Under the pieces are notes generated by a model that saw nothing but the letters and a program-made list of their open reading frames with translations, was not told the DNA's origin and ran no database searches. Shown here piece after piece: positions 48,914 through 61,205 of a stretch of 64,000 nt of DNA. The first letter of the stretch is position 1. Each line of letters opens with the position of its first letter. The DNA is from Lycium barbarum. Lineage: Eukaryota; Streptophyta; Magnoliopsida; Solanales; Solanaceae. The position numbers and the translations under genes were made by a program. Location of the stretch: the NCBI RefSeq assembly GCF_019175385.1, contig NC_083345.1:122763657-122827656 (forward strand), read 5' to 3'.

Positions 48914-51009
48914 TCATACTTTGGAAATTGAAAAAACTAGAATAAACGCGCGGGTCAGCAACTATTAACTGAACATCTCATTCAAGCATTTTAAGTGCAC
49001 CAAACTGATGGTGCATAGCTAAATTGATTTCATTTTAAGTGCACCACTAATTGTCTGTTATACTCCCTCTGTCCCATAAAAAGTGTCGTCTTAGAAAATC
49101 AAGACAAAATTAGCTAGTTTTTTTTTTAATTCTATCCTTAGACAAAATGACAACTTAAAGTAACTTCTAAATATTGATTGGAAAAAATCCACATAGTAAC
49201 TTGGTATTGTTGGATTACAAATGTCAAAAGGTTTACTATTTGTGCATGCTCTAATCAAGCGAAAAAATAATTTATTTTTATTATATAGGGATAATTTGAT
49301 AAACTTTAGCATTATTATTTTTTTAATATAAATATTTTTTATTAAAGTGACGTGGGATTGTGGGGCAGACCCTTTTTGGTACATAGCTCGACTTTTAAAC
49401 CCCACCAGGACATCACTGATAGCTGATACTTTCTTTGGATTCAGTGAAGAATCAGACATCATCTTAAAAATCCTATAGCTTTCTGACCCAGGAAAAGAGC
49501 AAATTCTCCAAAACAGAGGGACAGTGGGGGCGGGAGCAAATCCCCGTAAAGATTCAATCATAGGCTTGATGAATATCATTCATAATTAAGTGGATTTGGA
49601 TATATTTATAGTCAGGCGTGTGCATTCTTCGGATCAAACCGAAAAATCAAATTAAATTGAATTTAATTTGGATAAGTTTTTCGAGTTTTTGGTTTGGTTT
49701 TGGATTGAGAATTAAAAAAATTGATTTTTTTAGTTTGATTTCAGATTTAGAAAAATAAAAATCAAAGAATCGAAAAGATCGAATTATTACTTAAGGGAGT
49801 TTGAGTTTAGTGTTTTATGTACACCCTAAAGTTTTCTCGCTATTTTTCACAAATAATTACCGACACATTTATTTAGTAAATATGATAGGATCTAATAGTG
49901 GAAAACTTATTTTGTACTTTCATGATTTGGTTTTCATTTCCCGCGAACCAATTCACTAGTTTATCTAATAAATATAGAAAGGTCAGGGGCGGACTTATGT
50001 TGTAGGTTGCGGGTGGTCGAACACTCATCAAAACCCCACGCCAATAGTTTTTTTTTTTTTTTGGAACTAATTTTTTTTTAATTACATAGGAGCAGAGGAA
50101 AGAAAAATAGGTGAGGAGATTCCAACGTGAAGATTAGAGAAACTTCAGGTATCCAACAAACTGAACTACTAGATCTCTACCCCCAACGCCAATAGTGGAT
50201 AGTTAGACCGCAATTGTTTGAAACGTGCCACAGTGGTTTGCTGAGCACATATAAACAAAAATGGTCGATGGGTGCTTTAGTTCTGAACTTGGAATTAAGG
50301 CTATTAGCATAATAGTAATGGGTTCAATTCCAGGTTGAAATAACTTTTTTATATTTTAGAAGGGCTTGACTGTGCTGCTTCATAATATAACGTTGACTCT
50401 TTCTTTTTTCATTTTGTACCTATATTGATCATTTGCCTTAGTTTATTTATTTTTTCTCCTTTTCTCTTTCTTATTATATGATCTCATTCAATAACAAACA
50501 TAAAAAACTTGAGCTTTCAGAAAATTTTAGAGCGTACAATATTTTCAAAACAATGGTACTTCCTTTCTGTAATAATAAAATTAATCGTCGTTTTTTCGTT
50601 AACGTTTTAATTTTCACGTTCAAATAAGTTTTAAAATCCTGAGTTCGTCACTGTGCATGGAACAAGAGACAATGGATTTCTTTTTCTTAAATTAGTTTAC
50701 AGGTACAGAACAATTCGTCCAGCCAGTACCTCGATAATTTGATTACACCTGTCTACTAAGAGATCTAAGGAGCAATATTAGTTTAAATTAGTAAAAACTC
50801 CAAAACCGTGGTTAAAACCAGTTGGGGAGTGGTAGCCCCATGACTGGGTGAGGGGTGACAGAACAATTGATTTTTGTTTTGTTTTGTTTTTATTTTTGCT
50901 TTTTTTTCCTAAAATAAATTCTGTTACGGAGACAGAACAATCCTATTGGATTAATGATGACTGTGTTTTCGGGCCCACAAGTGGGTTCTGCATAGTGATA
51001 TACCGATAA
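48914..51009. other. Non-coding stretch, several degraded TE ends
   Basis: A Stowaway left end is at 49063 (ctccctctgtcccataaaaa). A possible TIR end is at 49986 (caggggcggacttatg), with a loose counterpart (tgagttcgtcactg) near 50640. An ORF at 49091-49579 (minus) has a normal-looking stretch (ESLRGFAPAPTVPLFWRICS) but I do not recognise it; it may be a TE or gene remnant. Confidence 0.4.
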
Positions 51010-52115
51010 AATCTTAATATGACGTGACTTGCTATTGGATACAAAGTCCCAACTCACTTTTTCATTTCGGACTTTATTTGCAGCTAATTCAGGATATACA
51101 ACTCTTTTAATATCTTGAGTAGAAATTGGAAGTGAGTTAGAAGTAGTTAGTGCTACATTTATCTCATTATATGAAGTTCTTCCTGATGTTAGTACAAAAG
51201 AAAGATCTTTTCCCAGACTGTTGTTAAAGATATAAAGAAAGTATAACATTCACATGTTGGTAAAACAAATAATACTAACATAATATGGTAAAGAAAGTTG
51301 TAAGTAATATAAAATTAACATAGTAGTACCAATAACACTTGTTTTCCCCAACTGCCAAATGATTGGTTCATAATATGTCAGGTGCTAATAATGGACATGC
51401 TCTAATAATATCAATTTCATTTATCATTAAGCTTATGTCTAACATAATTTCATACACATGTAATAGTTGTCAATTTAATTTGAAGTAAACTGTGACTTCA
51501 TCCACTCTTTATAAGAAAATAATCAGTTTTAAAAATGCAACAAATGATTTTTTTCTTTTAAATTATCATATTATTCATTTTCATATATACATGTTTGCTA
51601 TAAATAACTTGGAGTTATTTATCCGAAACCCTCTGTCACATTTTATTTTAAAAAAAATATTAATCCGTATCTTTTTGTTAATAATATATATATATATCAA
51701 ATTTGCATCTATTTTCGATAGACAATGACCTTCCAAATCTAGGCCACGTGAATATGCATAAGTCCCTACTTACTTTTTCATTGCACTTTATTTGCAGCTA
51801 AGTCAAGAAGTGCAGCTCTTGTAATTTCTTGAGTAGAAATTGGAAGTGGGTTACAGCTACATTTATCAATTATATGCAGCTCCTCCTGATGTTATTACAA
51901 AAGAAAGATCATTTCCCATACAGTTATTAAAGATTAAAAGAAAGTAAAACATCCACATGTTGGTAAAACTGGTAATAGAAGATAAAAAAGGTAAAGAAAG
52001 TTGTAATGAAAAGGTCAAAAAAGTTGATATAAAATTAACACAGTAGTACTACTACGTACTTGTTTTGTCCAATTGCCAAATGATTGGTCCATAATATGTC
52101 AATCGCTACTCGTGG
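51010..52115. repeat. Direct duplication of a ~370-bp segment (gene remnant?)
   Basis: Positions 51010-51395 and 51750-52112 align throughout; both contain gagtagaaattggaagtg and cacatgttggtaaaac. On the minus strand both encode a similar peptide (ISTQDIKRVVYPELAANK in the first). The first copy stays open for 119 codons (51249-50890) and the second is full of stops. The source gene is not recognised. Confidence 0.55.
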
Positions 52116-52659
52116 TAATGTACACTTGTTTCTGTTCCATTTTCATTCTTTCCCCATTATGTTGGGCCGCGGAGGGTAATTTAAATATTCATGGAAGCAC
52201 CAAATCTAGAAATTCCCGAAAATAATATTTATAGTTTGTACTGGTAATAGATTTGTTTATTGACCAGAAACAAAGCATATTCATATTTAGTATTCTTTCT
52301 TCTTTCGTAAAAGAGAAAAACGCAAGGACATCATGAAAAACTCATGAGATTTTTTTATATAGTATACTATAATATATAACCTCACTGTCGGACTTACAAC
52401 AACAAAAGCTCAGATGACAGCACCAGAATCTTATTACACACTTGAAATTCGTGCAAATACCGCTTTGTCAGGGAATATAACTCTATTTTAAACCTCTCAT
52501 ACAAAAGAAAATAGTGGTACTAAGAAAGAAAAATAAAACAAAATAATGAACATGGGACAGCACGAAAATATACTCCTTAGGCAAGAGAGATGCAAGTCAC
52601 TGACTCCGCTTCCAACCTTCCACAGCTGAGGTGGTGGAGGATTCAAAGACCATACAATA

Positions 52660-53214
52660 TTAGAGAGGAAGTATGGGCCGGACTTCCCTCATATGAAATA
52701 CCCTATTCATCATCCTCCTCAGATCAAACCTGTTCATCATCCTCCACATCCTCCTCAGGTCAAACTTCAAATTCAGTAGAAACCTCCAAAACTCAGTATC
52801 ACCAAAATGCTGCTCCATTTTCAGGAAGATCCAACAAATTATTTTCCACGCCGGCACAGCAAGAAAGATGGGACACATGATTTTAGCTGGCAGTAAAAGC
52901 GAGGTAATACTGGCCAGTGCAATCCAACTGAAGAGCTCCGAACCAAATTCAACAAGAGGCTTATAAAAATTGGTGAAAGTGAGCTTAATTAGTTCCAGAA
53001 ACCCGGATAAAATAAAAAAGTACAGTACAATACCCATGGTTTCCGGATGCAGAGAGCCCTGTGGCAGAAAATGTACCAAGCCAAATAACACGCCTGAGAA
53101 TGCTAACCGAAAAGCCGTCAGATCCATTACTGGTGAGCTTTCAACTACGTACTCTATATAGTTATAACCTGCAGCACAAAATGCAAATGCGTATTTTACG
53201 GGGAAACTTATCAA
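52660..53214 (-). CDS. Hypothetical small membrane protein
   Basis: A 184-residue ORF that I do not recognise. About four hydrophobic segments lie in residues ~1-130 (for example TMGIVLYFFILSGFLELIKL and FSWIALASITSLLLPAKIMC). The C-terminal ~55 residues are basic and Met/Arg-rich, with an internal repeat (FDLRRMWRMMNR, FDLRRMMNR). The repeat reflects a DNA repeat of tcatcatcctcc type. It is uninterrupted in a region otherwise full of stops, which favours a real gene or a recent remnant. Intron borders and a promoter were not established. The plus-strand ORFs across the same bases look like shadows. Confidence 0.4.
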   Translation of the reverse strand: MISFPVKYAFAFCAAGYNYIEYVVESSPVMDLTAFRLAFSGVLFGLVHFLPQGSLHPETMGIVLYFFILSGFLELIKLTFTNFYKPLVEFGSELFSWIALASITSLLLPAKIMCPIFLAVPAWKIICWIFLKMEQHFGDTEFWRFLLNLKFDLRRMWRMMNRFDLRRMMNRVFHMREVRPILPL

Positions 53215-53217
53215 ATA

Positions 53218-54147
53218 TGTACAGTTTGTCCAAGCTTATTTATCAATATGGTCAACATATAGTATATTTAATCAGATTTTGTACACATAGATGTTCCAAA
53301 AGCATTGGGCTGTCCCATATTTTAATAGGATGGATCCACTGCTATCTTTTAACATAGAGATTTTTAAATGAATCACGTACCAATTAAATAAGGAAAGGGT
53401 ATAAAATAGGAAATTTCTTCACTGAAACTCAAGAGGAGATAGGATAAAAATAATGAAAAAAGGCAGAGTAGAAAAGAACATACCTATTTGTTTCTTGTTT
53501 GACAATCTTTTCGTTTTCCTTCTTTTTTCTTCTTTTTTGATGTAATAAAGGTATGGGATTTGGGGGGATATTTTTTTATTTTTTTTTTGGAAACTCCAGG
53601 ATAACCCGCAGCCGCTACACCCTTTGCCACAGCCTCTGCCCTTCGGGTGAGCACTCTATGGTGAGTACTGTGTGCGCACTGGGTAAACCCCCCTGTGAAA
53701 TAGCCTGCAAACCTCACAGGGGATGTGAACCGCACTAGGCAAGCCCTGTGCGACAGGCTCGACTGAGAAGGCATTAGGGGGGGTTCGAACCCGTGACCTC
53801 CCCTTAGGGAGGCCTCCCCTCAAACCAACTCAGCCACACCCGAAGGTATTTGGGGGGATATTTATAGATTGGAATTGATACGTTTTATGGTAAAAAAAAG
53901 AAAAAGTTATAGTAAAAGTTTATGGGCATTTTCCCATTTTCTCTCTTCTATCGTTGGCCAGTGTACCTATCAACCTATAAGGTTGTCATAATAAAGTCTT
54001 TAACATATTTTAAAAGGAAACCTATCAATGTGTATAGTTTGTCCAAATTTATTTATCAATATGGTCGACATATAGTATATTTATTCATATTTTGTACACT
54101 AGATATTCCAAAAGCATTGGGCTGTCCCATATTTTATAGGATGGAAA
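53218..54147. repeat. Pair of ~115-bp direct repeats flanking a SINE
   Basis: Positions about 53218-53336 and 54031-54147 are near copies; both contain tatcaatatggtc and ccaaaagcattgggctgtcc. The SINE lies between them. Confidence 0.75.
53574..53847 (-). mobile_element. tRNA-derived SINE with 16-bp TSD
   Basis: On the minus strand the element starts CCTTCGGGTGTGGCTGAG, an A-box-like tRNA start. It contains GGTCACGGGTTCGAACCC, a B box, and ends in an A-rich tail (plus-strand T run, 53574-53590). Identical flanks atttggggggatattt lie at 53558-53573 and 53848-53863. This is a complete SINE insertion made by LINE machinery in trans. The near-perfect TSD suggests it is fairly young. Confidence 0.92.
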
Positions 54148-54259
54148 GTCCCAAAATATGTGCTACTCATTTAACACCGCAAATTAAAAGTCTTAAGTTT
54201 TCGATTTTTTTTTAATTTCGTGCCTAGTCAAATTGGTTCACATAAATTGAAACTGAGAG

Positions 54260-54350
54260 AGTAGCATGTTTGACCAATTACTTGGGATAATTTGTTAATA
54301 GAATTTCAAGGACCAATTACTTGGGATAATTTGTTAATAGAATTTCAAGC
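54260..54350. repeat. 40-bp tandem duplication
   Basis: gaccaattacttgggataat...aatttcaag occurs twice in a row (54270-54349). Confidence 0.9.
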
Positions 54351-54388
54351 TATGTAGCATGCTCATTAAGTTTTTGAGTTCTATACTA

Positions 54389-54720
54389 CTAGAAAATCTC
54401 AAATTACATGGGGATTTTTGTGCAGATTATACAAGAAAATTCGCAGGTAATTTAGTTTTTTGCGAATTTTCTTGCCAAAAATAAATCCGAAAGAAAAACC
54501 TTCATAGGTAATTATGACTTGCGGATTTTAAAATCCCCAACAAAATTACATGCGGATTTAATATCCCTAGGCAATTACTTGCAGATTTTTTTGTAAAAAA
54601 TTCTTAAAATTCGCATGAAAATTTTGGTAAAATTTTGGAAAAAAAGGTATTTTCTTGTGGAATTTGAAAGGGAGATATTCGCAAGTAAATCCCCATGAAA
54701 ATTTCCTAAGTAATCTTTAT
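54389..54720. mobile_element. CACTA-like remnant
   Basis: Begins tactactagaaaatctc, close to CACTA-type ends. It continues with many gcggattt/aaatccgc-type inverted motifs (gcgaattttcttg, gcaagtaaatccccatg). The right terminus is not found. Confidence 0.45.
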
Positions 54721-54879
54721 AATTTTTGTGAAAAAATAAAAATAAAATTACTATCAAATTTTTATTATTGTTTTTCTCATAAAAGGTAATTTCCGTATCA
54801 TGATATTTTACATCAAAAACTCCAACTCACGCCTTTACCCCTCCAATTGCAGTATTCCCGCTAGAATTTTTTATATCAA

Positions 54880-56970
54880 TTGAGAGAACCACCATCAAAC
54901 CATAGTACTATTAAATTTGATTAGAGTCGTATTTTTTATTTCTCTTGAGAGAACCACCATCAAACCATAGTACTATTAAATTTGATTAGATCATCTAATC
55001 TTGAGATTTCTTCACTGTTCAATTCTACCTTTAATTTCATTAAATTGGATTAGAATTAAATTTTTTATTTCTCTTGAGAGACCATTTGATTAGAATTGAA
55101 TTTTTTATTTCTCTTGAGAGACCATTTGATTAGAATTGAATTTTTTATTTCTCTTGAGAGACCATCTAATCTTGGAATTTCTTCGATGTTCAATTGAGAG
55201 GACCACCATCAAACCACAGTACTGTTCACAATGTTCAATTCTACCTTTAATTTCATTAAATTTGAATTTTTTATTTTTTTTGAGAGATCATCTAATCTTG
55301 AGATTTCTTGAATTTCTTCAATGTTCAATTGAGAGGACCACCATCAAACCACGGTACATAGATCAGCTAATCTTGGGATTTCTTGACTTTGGAATTTCTT
55401 CAATGATCAATTGAGCAATTGAGGACCACCATCAAACCACGGTACATAGATCATCTAATGTTTGGATTTCTTGAATTTGGAATTTCTTCAATGCTCAATT
55501 GAGCAAAATTGAGGACCCACCATCAAACCACGGTACATAGATCATCTAATGTTTGGATTTCTTGAATTTGGAATTTCTTCAATGCTCAATTGAGCAATTG
55601 AGGACACACCATAAAACCACGGTACATAGATCATCTAATGTTTGAATTTGGAATTTCTTCAATGCTCAATTGCAGTACATAGATCATCTAATGTTTGGAT
55701 TTCTTGAATTTGGAATTTCTTCAATGCTCAATTGCAGTACATAGATCATCTAATGTTTGGATTTCTTGAATTTGGAATTTCTTCAATGCTCAATTGAGCA
55801 ATTGAGGACCCACCACCAAATCACGGTACATAGATCATCTAATGTTTGGATTTCTTGAATTTAGAATTTCTTCAATGCTCAATTGCATCTAATCTAATGT
55901 TTGGATTTCGTGAATGTTTAGATTTCTTGAATTTGGAATTTCTTCAATGCTCAATTGAGCAATTGAGGACCCACCATCAAACCACGGTACATAGATCATC
56001 TAATGTTTGGATTTCTTGAATTTGAAATTTTACATAGATCATTTAATGTTTGGATCCACGGGATTTCTTCAATGCTCAATTGTAGTACATAGATCATTTA
56101 ATGTTTGGATTTCTTGAATGTGGAATTTCTTCATTTAATGTTTGGATTTCTTGAATTTGGAATTTCTTCAATGGTCAATTGAGGACCCACCATCAAACCA
56201 CGGAATTTTTTCAATGCTCAATTGCAGTATATAGATCATTTAATGTTTGAATTTCTTGAATTTGGATTTAATGTTTGAATTTCTTCAATGCTCAATTGCA
56301 GTACATAGATCATTTAATGTTTGGATCCACGGAATTTCTTCAATGCTCAATTGCAACACATAGATCATTTAATATTTGGATTTCTTGAATTTGGAATTTC
56401 TTCAATGGTCAATTGAGCAATTGAGGACCCACCATCAAACCACGGTACATAGATCATCTAATGTTTGAATTTCTTCAATGCTCAATTGCAGTATATAGAT
56501 CATCTAATGTTTGGATTTCTTGAATTTGGAATTTCTTCAATGCTCAATTGCAATACATAGATCATTTAATGTTTGGATCCACGGAATTTCTTACATAGAT
56601 CATTTAATGTTTTCTTGAATTTGAAATTTCTTCAATGGTCAATTGAGGACCCACCATCAAACCACGGAATTTCTTCAATGCTCAATTGAAGCACATGTTT
56701 GGATCCACGGAATTTCTTACATAGATCATTTAATGTTTGGATCCACGGAATTTCTTACATAAATCATTTAATGTTTGGATCCACGGAATTTGGAATTTCT
56801 TCAATGGTCAATTGAGGACCCACCATCAAATCACGGAATTTCTTCAATGCTCAATTCCAGCATATAGATCATCTAATGTTTGGATTTCTTAAACTTGAAA
56901 TTTTTCAATGCTCAATTGAGAAAATTGAGGACCCACCATCAAACCACGATACATGTTCAATTGCGGTCAC
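54880..56970. repeat. Modular tandem-repeat array, ~2.1 kb
   Basis: About 20 copies of a tacatagatcatctaatg-type module alternate with gaatttcttcaatgctcaat and, in some units, gaggacccaccatcaaacca. The full unit is about 89 bp. Many units lack the third module or carry a variant (ggatccacggaatttctt). The array becomes less regular toward 54880-55200. No coding frame. Confidence 0.9.
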
Positions 56971-57942
56971 AGCCACACGTCTTGAACACGTCTTTTTTCG
57001 GAGGTCTAAAAACACCATCATCGAGAATACAACTAGCCCTATTATCTTGCAAAGACAAAAGTAACGGCTTTAACATCTGCAGTAAAGCATTTTATGGTGC
57101 GGAAATTTACAATAACCGCCGATGTGCGACGGAGTCTGTTAGTCTGTCAAGGCAATTTATTGTTTCTCTCACTTTTCTTATTTCACTAAATTTTTTGTCT
57201 TATTATTTCTTTGTCATTTTTTTTTTTTGTTTGAGGAAGGAGGTATCAAAATAATGATTTCATAAATCAAATAAAAACTATATTTCAAGTTAAAGTAAGT
57301 GGATCAAATTACGGCTATATAACTTATAATAGTAAAATATTCTTAGTCATTTTTACAAAAGTTCCATTTAATATATATCGAGAATGAAAAATTTAATTCA
57401 TTTCTTAGATGAAAAGTGCCTTAATTACCAAATATTAAAAACGTTACATGGTTATGTAATTGGTATAAATAAAAATTGTTGTGCCAATTCTAACAAAGAG
57501 ATCCAAGATTAATAGTTTGTTTGGCCAAGATTAATAGTTTGTTTGGCCAAGCTTTTGGAAGGCCAAAAGCGCTTATTTTTGTCTTTCTTTCCAAAAGTAC
57601 TAATTTTTAAAAAGTGAAGTGTTTGACCAAGATTTTAGGAGAAAATAAATGCTTTTGAGAAGTAATAAAAGCTGCTTTTCAAAAGCTAAACAAATAATTT
57701 TTTCCCAAAATCACTTTTTTGAAAAGTACCTTGAGAAAATATACTTAGAAGCTTTTTTTAAAGCTTGTCAAATTCTAATTGCTGCTCAAAAGTGTTTTTA
57801 ATGAATTGGCAAAATAAAAACTCTCTCTCACCAAAAGTACCTTTTTGAAAGAAAAAAAAAACACCTTTTGAAATAAGCTTATTTTAGAATTGTAACTAAA
57901 AAAGTTAATCAAGAAATAATGTTTGAAAATAGAATCATAAAA
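56971..57942. other. Non-coding stretch left of the palindromic MULE
   Basis: No supported gene; the ORF 56880-57254 starts in the tandem array. Near 57512-57800 a gtttggccaagctttt-type block suggests a degraded MITE. Confidence 0.45.
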
Positions 57943-58306
57943 CGGAAAAGGGCCAAAATTACCCCTGAACTTTGAAAAATAGTCCATACCCTTCATTATA
58001 CTATAAGGCCAATTATGAGTCCAAAACTTTTTTAACCAAAAAAAAAAAAATTGAAACCAAACTAACCCGTTAAAAAAAAAAAAAAAAACCAAAGTAGGCT
58101 TCACGCACAGAATCTGTGTGTGAAAGGGCCAAACTGTAACTTTTTGAGTTTGGTCCTTTCATGCACAGATTCTGAGAGTGAAACAGGGTGCCTTGTTTTT
58201 CTTTTCTTTTTTTAAGCTATCAAAAACACTTTTTTTCCATACTTTGAGCAAAGATTAGTCATGTTTCAAAACCCCAAAATATCAATATGTTACATAGAAC
58301 TTAATA

Positions 58307-58524
58307 CTCCCTCTGTTTCAATTTATGTGAACCTATTTCCTTATTAGTCTGTGCCAAAAAGAATGACATTTTTCTATATTTGGAAACACTTTACCTTTAT
58401 GCAATGATTTATAGCCACACAAAATATATGTGACTCATTTAGGACCACAAGTTTTAAAATCTTTTCTTCTTTCTTAAATTCCGTGTCCAGTCAAATGGGT
58501 TCACATAAATTGAAACAAAGGGAG
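58307..58524. mobile_element. Stowaway-like MITE in the left arm
   Basis: 218 bp; ends ctccctctgtttcaatttat and its mirror ataaattgaaacaaagggag; TA on both sides. The flanks continue the arm sequence found in the right arm, which confirms the insertion. Confidence 0.85.
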
Positions 58525-59095
58525 TATATTTTTTTGCGTACAATAACGTTGGCTTATTAAATTAAGTGTACCTAAACATTTGGATCGTCGTTTTAGGGAT
58601 TGTAAAGTGCCCCGAAGTAAGTTTTGTTTGCTTGAAAACTTATCGTTTTTAGATCTAAGTGTTATATTTTATAGGGTTTTGATTTAAGTGTTTTGAAATA
58701 AATAAAAATATTATATTAAAAAATAATTCATCCAATACGAGAGGTTCTACCAAGGTATAATATATCTCATTCAATGCTCCCACCAAGGGTTGATTCCATG
58801 TTGTTGGCATAAAAAAGAAGTGAGTAAAAAAGAGAGGCTAAACCACCAAGCCAAATTGGTGAATGTTACAAAGTAGACACTTTTTATTTTTTATATTGTT
58901 CACTAATACTATCTAACTCGTTTTCATAAATTGAATTTCGAACCTCGAAACTGACATTCAAAACATCATTACTACGGGATTAGCATCTAGAAATAGATTT
59001 TCTATCATTAGATTTTGACTAGAGAAGAATGAAAATTGTGCACCAATTTGGGGGGAAATTCAAATTAAATAGGATAATGGGTGTTTTTAAAAAAA

Positions 59096-59792
59096 GGTCA
59101 AAGTCATAGATGGACCCCTGAACTTGTCCTGATTTTCCATCTAGACCCCCTAACTGAAACGTTGACCATCTGAACTCCCGAACATAAGATAAATTGTGCC
59201 ATTTCAACCCCTTCGTACCAGCTGGCACACGCGTGAAGCTCACTGCTTTAAACAGAGCGTGAGAGACCAATTTTTTTCTTTTTTTGAATTTTTAATCATT
59301 AAAAATTAATTTTAACAAAAACTCTATTTTAAAATCTATTTAAATAATTAAAAAACCCAACCCATCCTCTTTGATAGCCCACTTCACCGCCGCCACTGTC
59401 GCCTCCTCCTCCGCCTTCGCCGCTTTCTTTTTTAAAATTTTTAATCATTAAAAATTAATTTTAACAAAAACGCTATTTAAATAGATTTTGAAGCGGCGGC
59501 GGTGGGGGCAGTGGCGGCAGTGAAGTGCGCTATCGGAGAGGATGGGTTTGGTTTTTCAATTATTTTAATTATTTAAATAGATTTTAAAATAGAGTTTTTG
59601 TTAAAATTAATTTTTAATGATTAAAAATTTTAAAAAAGAAAGCGGCGGCGGCGGAGGAGGCGGCGGCGACAGTGGCGGTGGCAAGGTGGGCTATCGTAGA
59701 GGATGGGTTGGGTTTTTAAATTTTTTTAACTATTTAAATAGATTTTAAAATAGAGTTTTTGTTAAAATTAATTGTTTTTGTTGACATGGCTT

Positions 59793-59825
<33 letters not shown>

Positions 59826-60023
59826 TAACATGACATGGCTCCATTTCACTGATCTATTTTTCCATGTCACAGCAAGTGAGCTTCACGCGTGTGCCCAGCT
59901 GGTATGAGTGGTTCAAATGACACATTTTATCTTATGTTCGGGGGTTCAGATGGTCAACGTTTCAGTTGGAGGGTCTAGATGGAAAATCAGGACAAGTTCA
60001 GGGGTTCATCTATGACTTTGACC
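59096..60023. mobile_element. TIR element nested in the palindromic MULE, with internal palindromes
   Basis: The ends ggtcaaagtcatagatggac and the complement of tcatctatgactttgacc match for over 100 bp (through the ttgtcctgattttccatcta block). Flanks are A/T runs (tttaaaaaa), a likely 9-bp TSD blurred by an A-run. Between them, 59280-59780 holds alternating inverted copies of an AT-rich unit (ttaattttaacaaaaa...) and a GGC-rich unit. Confidence 0.75.
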
Positions 60024-60968
60024 TTTAAAAAATCGACCGGACCAAACCATCTGTGGCGGTTTGACCCGCTAGATCTCGAAAAAATACCCTGGGTAAAAAA
60101 AAATCGCGTAAATCGGACATCCGAGCGTAAAGTTATAACCATTTAAAGTTTCAACAATTTACAACTAGTTTTCTACCTATGCTCATGTCCTTATTTTTTA
60201 TTTACGTGAGTGAAGAGGCATATGCATGCCTGATGTACTGAGTCGATATTATTGTACGCTAAAAAAAATATTAAGCTTTATATAAAATATTTATATTCCG
60301 ACGTTTTAAAACATGACTAATCTTCGGTCAAAGTACAAAAAAAACTTAAAGATAACAAGTTTCCAAACTTACTTCGAGGTACTTTACAACCCCTAAAACG
60401 ACGATCCAAACATATATGTATACTTGATGTAATGAGCCAACATTATTTTATGCTAAAAAATATGAAGTTCTATATAAAATATTTATATTTCGGTGTTTTG
60501 AAACGTGATTAATCTTCGGTTAAAGTACCGAAAAAAACTTAATTTTGAGTTTGATTTTCAAAGAACAAAGATGATAAGTTTCCAAGCAAATAAAACTTAC
60601 TTCGAGGCACTTTACAACCCCTAAAACGACGATCCAAACGTTTAGGTATACTTGATGTGATGAGCCGACGTTATTGTAAGCAAAAAAATATATTAAGTTC
60701 TATATAACATGTTGATATTTCGGGGTTTTGAAACATGACTAATCTTTGCCCAAAGTATGGAAAAAACGTGATTTTGATAGCTTAAAAAAAGAAATGAAAA
60801 AAAGGCACCCGGTATTCTGTGCATGAAAGGACCAAACTCAAAATTTACAGTTTCGTTGTTTCACGCACAGATTCTATGCGTGAAGCCTAGTTTGGTTTTT
60901 TTTTTTTTTTTTAAATAGGTTAATTTGGTTCCAAAAGTTAATTTTTGGGTTAAAAAAGTTCCGGACTC

Positions 60969-61174
60969 CCAATTATACCCTTACCGTTATACTATGGTCC
61001 AAATATACCTTTATGTTAAACAACCTGCCACGTGGCATCATCTTAGACGCCCAGCCCATTTCCCCCCAAATAATTTTTTATCCACCAACTTAACCCAACC
61101 CGGATATAATATTTTCACCCAAAATTATACGGACCCAACCCGTATACCCCTAAAAACCATTTCCCCCTAAACCC

Positions 61175-61205
<31 letters not shown>

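Noticed and set aside
53574..53847. tRNA gene (minus)
   Set aside because: A and B boxes are present, but the body, A-rich tail and TSD identify a SINE.
54880..56970. CRISPR-like array
   Set aside because: Repeats are adjacent modules with no unique spacers, in a eukaryotic context.
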